DNA from: Fervidobacterium sp.
GTDB taxonomy: Bacteria > Thermotogota > Thermotogae > Thermotogales > Fervidobacteriaceae
Assembly (NCBI GenBank): GCA_026419195.1
Contig: JANZZV010000004.1
Coordinates: 186,001-250,000 of the forward strand
Length of the DNA stretch: 64,000 nucleotides
Direction: 5' to 3'
Part shown: piece by piece, positions 17,929-26,721 of the stretch
How positions within the stretch are numbered: the stretch's first letter is position 1
Layout: every line of letters begins with the position of its first letter
Position numbers and translations under genes: made by a program
The notes under the pieces: generated by a model
Databases searched by the model: none
What the model saw: the letters and a program-made list of their open reading frames with translations, nothing else
What the model was told of the DNA's origin: nothing

Positions 17929-19392
17929 TTGGAAAGAAAAATACCAAGATGCATGAGTACCCAGCATCCTGACAATGTGAACACACCATTTTTCGCTGAA
18001 AATCCGGAGCTTGCCGGGGAAGATGAGATTACGGAGGCTTACTATGCCTTTTCTCATCTTGGTTGTGATGAACAGATGTGGGACTGTGAAGGTAAGGAAG
18101 TTGACGATTACGTGGTGAAAAAACTCTTGACAAGATACGAATATTTTTTTTCGGAGAAGGTTGTGGGTAGAGACATCTTTATAACTTTACGCGTACCAAA
18201 CCCAAGCGTTGAGAAAGATGAAGCAAAAATACTGCTTGAAACTTTGGAAAGTATACCAAGATCTTATGATACAGCAAAGCTTTTCTACGGTCAGGATATA
18301 GCACCTATCTTTGAAGTGATATTGCCAATGACAACATCTCACAAATGCCTAAGTAGGATTTACTGGTATTATCATGATTTTGTTGTAGGTAAAGAGCATA
18401 TGAAATTCAGAAACGAAGAAACAACAATTTCTGAGTGGATAGGCGAATTCAAACCGGCTTACATAAACGTAATTCCGCTGTTTGAAGATTACGAACACAT
18501 TCTGAATGCTGATGAAATACTGAAAGAGTACATAAAGGACAAAAATGTGCCTTATTTAAGAGTTTTCTTTGCACGTTCGGACCCTGCTATGAACTATGGC
18601 TTCATAACCGCTGTTTTGCTTAATAAAATTGCTCTTCAAAGAATGTACAAACTTTCTGAAGAAATAGGCATAGAGATTTATCCAATTATTGGTGTTGGTT
18701 CTGCACCATTTAGAGGTAACTTAAAACCTTCTACTGTTGAACGTGTTCTTAAAGAGTATCCAAGTGTGCAAACATTTACTATTCAGTCAGCCTTCAAATA
18801 CGACAACAGTCCTGACGAGGTAAGGGAAGCTATTAAGAAATTGAGGACACGTCCAAGAGGGCTACCACAGCAAGTAGACGAAAATATGGCAATTGAGATA
18901 ATGACCAAATACATACAGGAATACAAAAGACAATTAAAAGAACTGTTTGGAATAATTAACGAGGTCGCAAAACATGTTCCAAGAAGAAGACGAAGAAAAT
19001 TGCACACGGGATTATTTGGATACTCTAGAGAGGTAGATGGAATAAAATTACCACGAGTGATAAGTTTTACAGCAGCTCTTTATTCAATTGGTTTTCCACC
19101 TGAATTACTTGGATTGAATGCTTTAAATAAGGAAGAATTGAGGTTCTTGAAGACAATTTACGTAAACTTTGAGGAGGATATAATGGATTCACTGAGATAC
19201 TGTGATATTGAAAGTAAATATATACCTAAGGAATTGAAAGAGTTCATAATGCAAAATTTCCAAGGATACGAGCAAGATCTTGAACATGTAAGTATTTCAA
19301 AGGCAATCTTAAAGCAGATAGAAGAAAGAACTGAAACCGGTCTACAAGAAAAAATTTTAAGAGCAGCACATCTTAGAAAATTCTTAGGATAG
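17929..19392 (+). CDS. ppcA: archaeal-type phosphoenolpyruvate carboxylase
   Basis: The 487-aa enzyme carboxylates PEP to oxaloacetate. It is the short archaeal type, about half the length of the roughly 900-aa bacterial Ppc, and begins with the characteristic CMSTQHPDN segment. Other markers are FFARSDPAMNYG, GVGSAPFRGNL and the RPRGLPQQ region. Known bacterial carriers of this type are few (for example Clostridium perfringens, Oenococcus, Leuconostoc). I favour the TTG at 17929 because AAGGGGGGATGAT then spaces correctly; the ATG at 17923 lies inside the ribosome site. It is a single gene with its own canonical promoter (17836-17864) and terminator (19420-19447). It would feed the C4-acid branch with fumarase (53149-54457). 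Confidence 0.93.
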   Translation: MERKIPRCMSTQHPDNVNTPFFAENPELAGEDEITEAYYAFSHLGCDEQMWDCEGKEVDDYVVKKLLTRYEYFFSEKVVGRDIFITLRVPNPSVEKDEAKILLETLESIPRSYDTAKLFYGQDIAPIFEVILPMTTSHKCLSRIYWYYHDFVVGKEHMKFRNEETTISEWIGEFKPAYINVIPLFEDYEHILNADEILKEYIKDKNVPYLRVFFARSDPAMNYGFITAVLLNKIALQRMYKLSEEIGIEIYPIIGVGSAPFRGNLKPSTVERVLKEYPSVQTFTIQSAFKYDNSPDEVREAIKKLRTRPRGLPQQVDENMAIEIMTKYIQEYKRQLKELFGIINEVAKHVPRRRRRKLHTGLFGYSREVDGIKLPRVISFTAALYSIGFPPELLGLNALNKEELRFLKTIYVNFEEDIMDSLRYCDIESKYIPKELKEFIMQNFQGYEQDLEHVSISKAILKQIEERTETGLQEKILRAAHLRKFLG

Positions 19393-19419
19393 TTTTTTTA
19401 CAGCTGAATTTGAAAAAAT

Positions 19420-19447
19420 AAAAGTGGTCATCAACTGACCACTTTTT
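19420..19447. terminator. terminator between ppcA and the S41-like gene
   Basis: AAAGTGGTCA (19421-19430), loop TCAAC and TGACCACTTT (19436-19445), then T-run. Flanking A-tracts make it usable from both converging genes. Confidence 0.8.
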
Positions 19448-19449
19448 TG

Positions 19450-20856
19450 CTATCTTTTTTGCACTATTTCTATTACCCTTTTTAACACTATATCTTCTAA
19501 TCCAAATAATTGATTTAATCTATCTTGTGTTGAAATATTAAGTTCAATGTCTGCTGTGATTGGATTCTCACCATCTTCATCTGAAAACTTCGCTGTCGGA
19601 TAGGAAAGTGAAGTTCTTATATTGTCAAAGTACTGATAAACCACATCAGTTGTATGATTTATCAATCCTATCGTCTTTTCACCAATTGTTCGCCCTGGAT
19701 AAAGTTTCTTAAAAATATACACAAAATCTAACGCTGCATGGGATGTGTATTTGTCAAAGAGTACCCATATTTGTGCAGATGAATACGGTTCTCTTGGTTT
19801 AAATTCGTAGGAATATTTTGTTGTTAGTACCTCTCCAGTTGATTTTTTGTATTCAATACCATATTTTTCGAGAGTTCTTAAAATGTAAGCCGTATTAATC
19901 AGAGATACGTTTCTAAGGACAGCTATTTTTTTATCTATGAAATGTTCAAATACTTCTTTAAACACAGTAAAGTCCCTTACAGACGAACCACGAACATCTA
20001 TTATTATTTTCTTAACATCTTTGTTGTACACAAAAAGATTATCAAGGAATTCCCTAAATTTGTTATACACAGTACCCGACAATGAAAATGTCCGTATTTT
20101 CAGTACTCCAATATCACCTTCCCTTTCAAAGTGATATGGAGCTTCAGAAGGTAACGCTTGATACTTTGAACTTAGAACAGGGTAACTAAATAAAGTTACA
20201 GTCTTTATCTTTTCTGTACGCGTTTTTCCATCTATAATATATTTCACATCGTAGTCTTCTTGATTGTAAAAGATCCATACAAACCTTCTTTTTTTCCAAA
20301 GTAATTCAGGAGCAAGTTGAATTAGTTGACCAAGCTGTTGTTCCGAGATTTCATAGGTTTCACCTGATGTAAATCTTAATAATTCATCGATAAGATCATC
20401 AACAGTAATATTATTTATGCTAAGTACCTGTGCTCCACAAGGAATTTTCTCAGTAGCCGTTGACGTAACTATAACTTTCTTGTCTAAAACCCTAACAGAA
20501 AAAGGAAGAACACTGTATACAGGTTCATTCGGAACGAACAAACGCAAATTTTGATCTTTTAAAACATTCAGAGCTGGCTGAATCAGTGCAAATGCTTCTA
20601 TTGGTAGAAATTTCATCTTTTTCGTTGATTGTATGGTTTCTAAAGCGCTTTGAAATTCCTTTAACTTCTCAGTTGAAAATTTTGATGGATACATCTCATT
20701 TACTACCTTTACTAAATAATTCGAAATCGTTTGCAGTTCTTGTTTTGAAACAAGCCTCTCTTGATACTTGTAAAACTCTATAATCCAAGACAGTAGAAAA
20801 GTCACAACAATACCACTTAAGACAAAAAGTACGAATAATCTAACACCAATCTTCAA
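19450..20856 (-). CDS. membrane-anchored S41 (tail-specific)-like peptidase
   Basis: The 468-aa protein has an N-terminal transmembrane anchor (about residues 5-27), a PDZ-like segment near residues 140-160 (GAQVLSINNITVDDLI), and a C-terminal S41/ClpP-crotonase fold region (GVLKIRTFSLSGT, KKIIIDVRGSS, WVLFDKYTSHAALDFVYIF). The Ser in YTSHAAL sits where S41 proteases carry the nucleophile, but similarity is low, so catalysis is inferred. It would act outside the cytoplasmic membrane. The TTG start follows a GGGGGGATG site; the ATG inside that site is out of frame. Confidence 0.65.
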   Translation of the reverse strand: MKIGVRLFVLFVLSGIVVTFLLSWIIEFYKYQERLVSKQELQTISNYLVKVVNEMYPSKFSTEKLKEFQSALETIQSTKKMKFLPIEAFALIQPALNVLKDQNLRLFVPNEPVYSVLPFSVRVLDKKVIVTSTATEKIPCGAQVLSINNITVDDLIDELLRFTSGETYEISEQQLGQLIQLAPELLWKKRRFVWIFYNQEDYDVKYIIDGKTRTEKIKTVTLFSYPVLSSKYQALPSEAPYHFEREGDIGVLKIRTFSLSGTVYNKFREFLDNLFVYNKDVKKIIIDVRGSSVRDFTVFKEVFEHFIDKKIAVLRNVSLINTAYILRTLEKYGIEYKKSTGEVLTTKYSYEFKPREPYSSAQIWVLFDKYTSHAALDFVYIFKKLYPGRTIGEKTIGLINHTTDVVYQYFDNIRTSLSYPTAKFSDEDGENPITADIELNISTQDRLNQLFGLEDIVLKRVIEIVQKR

Positions 20857-20945
20857 AACGCATCCCCCCGAGATATTAGTATTTAAAAGTATTATATCAT
20901 CACTCCGAAACCTTTAAAAGTTTAGGATACGCAAGACAAATGTTG

Positions 20946-20954
20946 TGATAAAAT
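20946..20954 (+). promoter_or_regulatory. extended -10 promoter of the FGGY kinase gene
   Basis: TGATAAAAT, about 17 bp before TTG 20971 and 47 bp before CTG 21001. The resulting leader would be very short for a TTG start and normal for a CTG start. Confidence 0.45.
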
Positions 20955-20970
20955 AGTATCTAAAGGAAAT

Positions 20971-22548
20971 TTGATAAATGAATTAAAAGGAGGAAGGCGA
21001 CTGAGTATATTAGCTATAGATTGTGGAACACAAAGTCTACGTGCAATTATATTTTCACAAAAGGGTGAAATTTTAGCATTTCAAAGATTCGAATTTGAAC
21101 CCTACTATTCATTGCAAATTGGCTGGGCAGAACAGTCACCGGATGTATTTTGGAACGCTCTTTGTCGGGCAACAAATATGTTATCGCACAAATATCCGGA
21201 AATTTTCAAAACAATTGAAGCTCTAAGTTTGACAACTCAACGAGCAACAATTGTTGTTGTGGATAAGGAAGGTAAACCATTAAGAGATGCTTTCATTTGG
21301 CTTGATGAAAGAGAAGCCAAAGGTAAACCCAATCTGACTTTTCTCGAACACATAGCATTTTCACTAACTGGAATGAAACAAGCGGCGTACATGGCATGGC
21401 GAAGAAGTAAGGCTAATTACTTAAAACAAAATGAGTTAGAACTATGGAAGAAAGTGCATAAGTACCTGTTACTATCGGGTTATCTTACATACAAACTTGT
21501 AGGTGACTTTGTTGACTCAAAAGCTTCTCAAGTAGGTTATATACCGTTTGACTACAGGAAGAGAGAATGGATAAGCAATTCAAAACACTTCAAATGGCGA
21601 CTTTTCGGGGTCGAAAGGGAGAAACTTCCAAATCTTGTTGAGCCAACTAATATCTTAGGATACATTACCAAACAAGCGTCTGAACAAACAGGACTGAAAC
21701 AAGGATTGCCAGTCATTGCAGCTGGAGCTGACAAACAATGTGAAACACTTGCGGTTGGGTGCATATCACCGGAGATTGCAAGCATAAGCCTTGGCACGAC
21801 GGCTACGATACAAACAACTGTTGACCAATACATAGAACCCATACCGTTTATGCCATCTTATCCGTCTGTATTACCAGGAAGATATAACCCAGAAATAGGT
21901 GTGTTTAGGGGATATTGGTTAATTTCTTGGTTTAAGAAAGAAATTGCGCATGCTGAAACGAAAGAAGCTCAAAAACTAGGGCTTACTGTGGAAGCGTTAC
22001 TGAATCAAAGATTGAAAAGCATACCTATTGGAAGTGAAGGGCTGATGTTACAACCAACATGGACGGCGGGACTCGATAAGCCATTTTCGAGAGGTGCGAT
22101 TATCGGATTTTCCGACAAACACACCAGGATCCACATTTATAGAGCTATTATAGAAGGTATAAATTATGCGCTTTTTGAGGGTTTGGAAAACATTCAAAGA
22201 AAGACAAAAGTAAGAGTGAAGAAGATAGGTCTTTCAGGTGGAGGATCAAACAGCGACGAGATAGCTCAAATAACAGCAGATATGTTTGGGATCCCAACAT
22301 ACAAAGTTCAAACAAACGAGACATCTGCACTCGGCGCAGCTATCGCTGGATTTGTAGGATTGGGTTGCTATAGCTCTTTTGAAGAAGCCATCACAAATAT
22401 GGTCCACACTACCAAGACATTCTATCCCAATTATGAAAATCACCACATTTATAAAGAATACTACGACAAAATATACAAAAGAATCTGGAATTCTCTCGGA
22501 CATTTGTATCAGAAAATAGATTCAATAATGAAAAAGGTTAACGAATAA
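20971..22548 (+). CDS. FGGY-family carbohydrate kinase (xylulokinase-like)
   Basis: The 525-aa cytoplasmic kinase phosphorylates a sugar or polyol with ATP. The N-terminal FGGY domain starts at LAIDCGTQSLRA, and the C-terminal domain carries the ATP-binding GLSGGGSNSDEIAQITADM and TNETSALGAAIAG segments. It resembles xylulokinases, but the substrate is uncertain and no isomerase is adjacent. The only conventional start is TTG 20971 with a close AAAGGA. A perfect AAAAGGAGGAAGG lies instead before an in-frame CTG at 21001, which would start the protein directly at the kinase fold (M-SILAIDCG), as in most FGGY kinases. CTG initiation is therefore a real alternative. Confidence 0.88.
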   Translation: MINELKGGRRLSILAIDCGTQSLRAIIFSQKGEILAFQRFEFEPYYSLQIGWAEQSPDVFWNALCRATNMLSHKYPEIFKTIEALSLTTQRATIVVVDKEGKPLRDAFIWLDEREAKGKPNLTFLEHIAFSLTGMKQAAYMAWRRSKANYLKQNELELWKKVHKYLLLSGYLTYKLVGDFVDSKASQVGYIPFDYRKREWISNSKHFKWRLFGVEREKLPNLVEPTNILGYITKQASEQTGLKQGLPVIAAGADKQCETLAVGCISPEIASISLGTTATIQTTVDQYIEPIPFMPSYPSVLPGRYNPEIGVFRGYWLISWFKKEIAHAETKEAQKLGLTVEALLNQRLKSIPIGSEGLMLQPTWTAGLDKPFSRGAIIGFSDKHTRIHIYRAIIEGINYALFEGLENIQRKTKVRVKKIGLSGGGSNSDEIAQITADMFGIPTYKVQTNETSALGAAIAGFVGLGCYSSFEEAITNMVHTTKTFYPNYENHHIYKEYYDKIYKRIWNSLGHLYQKIDSIMKKVNE

Positions 22549-22615
22549 GAAGCTTTCAAAATGGTTTTGCCATAGTACACAAATATAAATGTTACATAAA
22601 TTTATCTTAATCCTA

Positions 22616-22643
22616 TTGATATGTAACCTTTGTTTTTTATAAA
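22616..22643 (+). promoter_or_regulatory. promoter of the subtilisin-like protease gene
   Basis: TTGATA (22616-22621), a 16-bp spacer, TATAAA (22638-22643), 40 bp upstream of the ATG. Confidence 0.6.
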
Positions 22644-22682
22644 ATACACTCATCAATCTTTTTTGCAAGGAGGGAAAAGGGG

Positions 22683-24002
22683 ATGAAAAGGCTTTCAACG
22701 TTTATTTTACTGAGTGTTGCCACGTTATTTGTACTGTACAGTTGTACAAATTCCTTTGAACCCAAGATGTTTGAGCCAAAAGAAAGATTCGAAGTTTTTG
22801 ACAAGATTGGAACTTCTGGAACCGAAGGAGATTATGTACCCGGAGAATATGTCGTGCAACTTGAAACTTCAGAAAACAACATCAAAGCATTAATGAGTAT
22901 ACCTGATGTTCAAGTCGTAAGAACGCACAGTTTTTCCGATATTCAGATAGTGACTGTTAAAACAGAAAAACCAGAACTTCTTTATGGTTTACCCGGAGTC
23001 AAATCCGTTGACAAAAATTACATTTACAAAGCTTTAGCAACACCAAACGATACATACTATAGATATCAATGGCACTATGTGAACATTAAATTGCCACAAG
23101 CTTGGGATATAATGAAAGCTGCAAACGTAGTCGTCGCTGTTATAGATACAGGTGTTAGCTTTACACACCCAGATTTACAAGGAATTTTTGTAACTGGTAG
23201 AGATTTTGTAGATGGTGACAACAATCCTACCGATCCTGCCCTAGATGCAAGTCATGGTACACACTGTATAGGGACCATCGCAGCACTTACAAACAACAGC
23301 CTTGGAGTAGCTGGTGTGAATTGGGGTGGTTACGGTATAAAAATTATGCCAATAAGAGTGTTGGGCGCTGATGGATCTGGTACGCTTGATAATGTTGCAG
23401 CTGGTATCAGGTGGGCAGCAGACAACGGCGCAAAAATAATCAGCATGAGTCTTGGCGGAAGTGGTGCGCAGGTACTTATGGATGCAGTAAAATATGCATA
23501 CTCAAAGAATATTACAATGGTTTGTGCAGCTGGAAACGAAAACAGATCTTCTTTATCTTATCCGGCAGCATACGTTGAAACAATAGCAGTTGGTGCGACA
23601 AGGTACGATAACAAACGTGCTCCATATTCAAACTATAATTATACGACATATTATGATCCATATCGAAAAATGAACGTTACTCATTATCTTGATATAGTAG
23701 CACCAGGTGGCGATACAAGTGTTGACCAAAATGGCGATGGCTATGCCGATGGCGTATTAAGTACTACGTGGACACCTACAAATAAGGATACTTACATGTT
23801 CATGCAAGGCACTTCAATGGCAACTCCACACGTAGCAGCTGTCGCTGCTATGTTATATGCAAGAGGTTACACTACACCCGAATCAATCAGATCAAGATTA
23901 ATCCAGACTGCTTATAAAATACCCGGCTACACCTATTCATCTGGTTGGAACAAATATGTTGGTTATGGATTAATAGATGCATACAAGGCTCTTGCATACT
24001 GA
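22683..24002 (+). CDS. subtilisin-like serine protease (S8), probable lipoprotein
   Basis: The 439-aa precursor has a signal peptide ending LYSC (Cys21), a lipobox-like site with an unusual Tyr at -2. A propeptide of about 90 residues follows (YVPGEYVVQLETSENN... to about residue 110). The subtilase domain contains Asp155 (AVIDTGVSFTHPDL), His191 (HGTHCIG), the oxyanion Asn285 (AAGNEN) and Ser378 (GTSMATPHVAA), so the triad is complete. It is related to the fervidolysin/thermitase-like keratinases described in Fervidobacterium, but ends right after the catalytic domain without their extra C-terminal beta-sandwich domains. It probably degrades protein at the cell surface. It is a single gene with its own promoter and terminator. 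Confidence 0.95.
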   Translation: MKRLSTFILLSVATLFVLYSCTNSFEPKMFEPKERFEVFDKIGTSGTEGDYVPGEYVVQLETSENNIKALMSIPDVQVVRTHSFSDIQIVTVKTEKPELLYGLPGVKSVDKNYIYKALATPNDTYYRYQWHYVNIKLPQAWDIMKAANVVVAVIDTGVSFTHPDLQGIFVTGRDFVDGDNNPTDPALDASHGTHCIGTIAALTNNSLGVAGVNWGGYGIKIMPIRVLGADGSGTLDNVAAGIRWAADNGAKIISMSLGGSGAQVLMDAVKYAYSKNITMVCAAGNENRSSLSYPAAYVETIAVGATRYDNKRAPYSNYNYTTYYDPYRKMNVTHYLDIVAPGGDTSVDQNGDGYADGVLSTTWTPTNKDTYMFMQGTSMATPHVAAVAAMLYARGYTTPESIRSRLIQTAYKIPGYTYSSGWNKYVGYGLIDAYKALAY

Positions 24003-24017
24003 TTAAAATCCAAAAAC

Positions 24018-24053
24018 GAACCAAAGCGGGTTAAATACCCGCTTTGGTTCTTT
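24018..24053. terminator. bidirectional terminator
   Basis: GAACCAAAGCGGG (24018-24030), loop TTAAATA and CCCGCTTTGGTTC (24038-24050), then TTT. It separates the converging protease and DUF3783 genes. Confidence 0.85.
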
Positions 24054-24061
24054 ATTTGTCG

Positions 24062-24256
24062 TCATTCTTTTAGCTTTTTGAATTCTTCGTGTTCTTTGTT
24101 GAGTTCCATTAATAATGTCTCTACAGTCCATTTAAGGCTGGTGGGTGTGGTAGTTGCAAATATTATCTCTTCATTAAATGCCTCTTTGAGTAGTTTCATA
24201 ACTCTCAGGATGTCTTGTTCTTCAAAGTTATGCAATAAAACTACCTTTTTCTCCAT
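24062..24256 (-). CDS. small DUF3783-like protein
   Basis: The 64-aa protein begins MEKKVVLLHNFEE and contains the ATTTPTSLKWTVETLL segment typical of DUF3783, a small family of unknown function. The ATG at 24256 follows AGGAGGAGATC; extension to 24313 would read through that site. It lies 19 bp after the MFS exporter gene and is probably co-transcribed with it. Confidence 0.75.
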   Translation of the reverse strand: MEKKVVLLHNFEEQDILRVMKLLKEAFNEEIIFATTTPTSLKWTVETLLMELNKEHEEFKKLKE

Positions 24257-24275
24257 GATCTCCTCCTTTATAAAA

Positions 24276-25475
24276 TTAATTTGACTCCGGCACAATTTCT
24301 TTACTTTTAACAAAGTTACTACTGAATTTGAAAGAAAATACTAAATAACCTATAGCTAAAAAAGTACCTATGACTATTCCCAAATAATTCGGACCAAAAA
24401 ATTGTATAACGATTGCACCAAACAAAGGACTGAATATTCTGGTTAAACTATCAACTGAGTTAAATATTCCAAGTGTTCCACCCAATCGATCTTTAGAAAC
24501 TACCTTTGTGGAAAGAGAGGTTAATGAAACACCAACTAAAGCAGAAGAAATTGAAAGTGGTGTTAAAATAATCAATAAAGTTGGTATATTTCTTGAGAAA
24601 GAGTAAATACTTAATAATACTGTAGATATAGGAAATAAAAATTTTACTAATTTGTATTCAGTAAACTTTTTACTGATTTTTCCAACCAAAAAACCTTGCA
24701 CAGTCACGATTATAATACCTAAATAAGTCAAGATAAAGCTTGTTTGAGAAATAGCAAGGTTAAATCTTCGCATTGAAAAAAGCGCAAAGGAAGATTCAAA
24801 CATCGTAAAACCCAAGGAATAAAAAAACTTTGTTAAAAGCAAATTTAAAACAGTTTTTTGTGAAAATGTTTTTTTCAGTTCTTCAAATGTATATGACACT
24901 TGTTTTGGGTTAAGTGATGGTTTTGAATCTGGAAGCAAGAAGATTATGTTCATAAGATTTACAAAAGATAATCCAGCTGCAAAAAACGCTGGTACAGATA
25001 ATCCCCATCTGCTTAAAAACCCACCTAAGGCAGGACCGAGTATAAATCCTAAGCCAAAGGCTGCACCAATTATCCCAAGACCTTTGGAGCGTGATTTTTC
25101 GTCCGTAAAATCACTTATATAAGATTGAGCAACTGTTATATTTCCACCAGTTAAACCATCGACAAGCCGCGAAGTAAATATTAAAACTAAAGACTTCGCA
25201 AATCCTAAAAGCAAAAGTGAGAAAAAGGTTCCTCCCACACTTAAAATAAGTGCTATCTTTCTGCCAAATTTATCGGATAATCTACCAATCAAAGGTGCAG
25301 CAAAAACTTGACCAAGTGGATAAACCATCGACAAAAGACCTATTATAAAATCACTTGCGTGAAATTGTTTCGCGTAATATGGCAATAGAGGTATTACAAG
25401 CCCAAAGCCGATCATATCGGCAAGAACAATGAAAAAAAGTATAGTTAAGGTTCTGCTACGAACTAAACTTTTCAT
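24276..25475 (-). CDS. MFS multidrug/tetracycline-type efflux transporter
   Basis: The 399-aa, 12-segment transporter of the drug:H+ antiporter type has the motif A loop GRLSDKFGRKIAL (about residues 63-75) and the motif C-like segment AAFGLGFILGPALGG (about 137-151) characteristic of exporters such as TetA/Bmr. It would expel a small lipophilic compound. The ATG follows AGGAAGGGA. Its promoter overlaps a 7-6-7 inverted repeat at 25511-25530, so expression is probably repressed by a regulator of the MarR or TetR type that is not encoded next to it. Confidence 0.88.
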   Translation of the reverse strand: MKSLVRSRTLTILFFIVLADMIGFGLVIPLLPYYAKQFHASDFIIGLLSMVYPLGQVFAAPLIGRLSDKFGRKIALILSVGGTFFSLLLLGFAKSLVLIFTSRLVDGLTGGNITVAQSYISDFTDEKSRSKGLGIIGAAFGLGFILGPALGGFLSRWGLSVPAFFAAGLSFVNLMNIIFLLPDSKPSLNPKQVSYTFEELKKTFSQKTVLNLLLTKFFYSLGFTMFESSFALFSMRRFNLAISQTSFILTYLGIIIVTVQGFLVGKISKKFTEYKLVKFLFPISTVLLSIYSFSRNIPTLLIILTPLSISSALVGVSLTSLSTKVVSKDRLGGTLGIFNSVDSLTRIFSPLFGAIVIQFFGPNYLGIVIGTFLAIGYLVFSFKFSSNFVKSKEIVPESN

Positions 25476-25510
25476 CTAAATCCCTTCCTACTTTAAGTTT
25501 TATGAACAAA

Positions 25511-25554
25511 TAATTAGTTTAACCTAATTATACATAAAAATTACACAAAGTCAA
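25511..25554 (-). promoter_or_regulatory. strong promoter with overlapping operator upstream of the MFS exporter
   Basis: On the minus strand: TTGACT (25554-25549), a 16-bp spacer, TATAAT (25532-25527). The inverted repeat TAATTAG-TTTAAC-CTAATTA (25511-25530) covers part of the -10 box and the expected start point. The TTAG...CTAA core resembles MarR-family operators. Confidence 0.7.
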
Positions 25555-25557
25555 TTT

Positions 25558-25586
25558 TTGAATTGATAACAATTTTTTGGTATAAT
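25558..25586 (+). promoter_or_regulatory. promoter of the glycosyltransferase-Rieske cluster
   Basis: TTGAAT (25558-25563), a 17-bp spacer, TATAAT (25581-25586) with TGG ahead of it. It diverges from the MFS promoter and lies 52 bp upstream of the glycosyltransferase start. Confidence 0.75.
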
Positions 25587-25638
25587 TAATCACAGATCGT
25601 ACCCAAATAATTGATGCTGACTTAAAAAGGGGGATATT

Positions 25639-26721
25639 ATGATATTAAACGTTCTTGTTTTAACTGTTTCAGCTATCATTTCTTTCATTTATCTTAGATA
25701 TGCAACAATCAATAAATTGAAAGATAGTGGAAAAAGAGTACTAAACAACTGGAAAGTATCTGTGATTATCCCTGCAAGGAATGAAGAGAAAAATATTGGT
25801 AAGATTTTATCTTTGTTGAAAAACCAAAGTTTTCCAGCTCATGAAATAATCGTAGTAGATGATAATTCTTCAGACAAAACTTCAGAAATAGCAAGTAATT
25901 TTAATGACGTCAAGTTGGTAAAATTAACAGATAATCCTCCCAAAGGTTGGATTGGCAAATCATGGGCTATATGGAATGGGTATTTGAATTCTTCCGGTGA
26001 TATATTACTTTTCATGGATGCTGACGTAGAACCAACGGAAAAGACACTCGAGATTTTAATTGGTGAGTACGAAAAATATGGAGGATTGATTTCAGTTTGG
26101 CCTTATCAAAGATTTGAAAGATTCTACGAACATTTAAACTTGACCTTTAACCTTATTGTCGTTTACGCAAGCAATATGTTTGGTTTTCCCACAAAGAAAC
26201 CTTCGGGTGTATTTGGACCGATTATCTTAACTTCCAGAAAAGACTATGAATACACAGGTGGCCATGAAAGTGTTAAAGATTCTGTTTTGGAAGATATAAA
26301 ACTTGGAAAACTGTACATTGGCAAGGGCATTAAGGTAACAAACTTAATAGGTAACGGAATAGTAAAATTTCGTATGTATCCGGGGGGTATAAAACAACTC
26401 TTTGAAGGTTTTTCTAAGAATATGTCTTCAGGTGCGATGAGCGGTGGAATATTGAATTTCGCCTCGGCTTTTCTATGGATCTCAGGTTATTACTCCTCAT
26501 TCTCGAATTTCTCTTTCCCAATTTGGTATTCAATTGCAAGATATTTAATTTTTTCGTTACTGGTGTATTTAATGACAAAACCTATTGGCGACTATAAATG
26601 GTACGATGCACTCTTGTATCCTGCACACTTTATTTTTTTCCTAATTGTTTTCTTTTATTCTTTGTATAGAACCATTGTTGTTAGAAAAGTGGTTTGGAGG
26701 GGGCGAGAGATTGATGTCTGA
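25639..26721 (+). CDS. membrane glycosyltransferase family 2, CrtQ/HpnB-like
   Basis: The 360-aa protein has an N-terminal transmembrane helix (1-21), a GT-A domain (38 to about 240) with SVIIPARNEEKNI, VVDDNSSD and the nucleotide-sugar site MDADVEP (Asp127/129), and three to four C-terminal transmembrane helices (about 270-350). The segment PPKGWIGKSWA is shared by CrtQ-type carotenoid and HpnB-type hopanoid glycosyltransferases, which act on isoprenoid lipids. The ATG follows AAAGGGGGA. It is the first gene of a five-gene cluster and overlaps the next gene by 8 bp, so a lipid acceptor is likely though unidentified. Confidence 0.85.
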   Translation: MILNVLVLTVSAIISFIYLRYATINKLKDSGKRVLNNWKVSVIIPARNEEKNIGKILSLLKNQSFPAHEIIVVDDNSSDKTSEIASNFNDVKLVKLTDNPPKGWIGKSWAIWNGYLNSSGDILLFMDADVEPTEKTLEILIGEYEKYGGLISVWPYQRFERFYEHLNLTFNLIVVYASNMFGFPTKKPSGVFGPIILTSRKDYEYTGGHESVKDSVLEDIKLGKLYIGKGIKVTNLIGNGIVKFRMYPGGIKQLFEGFSKNMSSGAMSGGILNFASAFLWISGYYSSFSNFSFPIWYSIARYLIFSLLVYLMTKPIGDYKWYDALLYPAHFIFFLIVFFYSLYRTIVVRKVVWRGREIDV

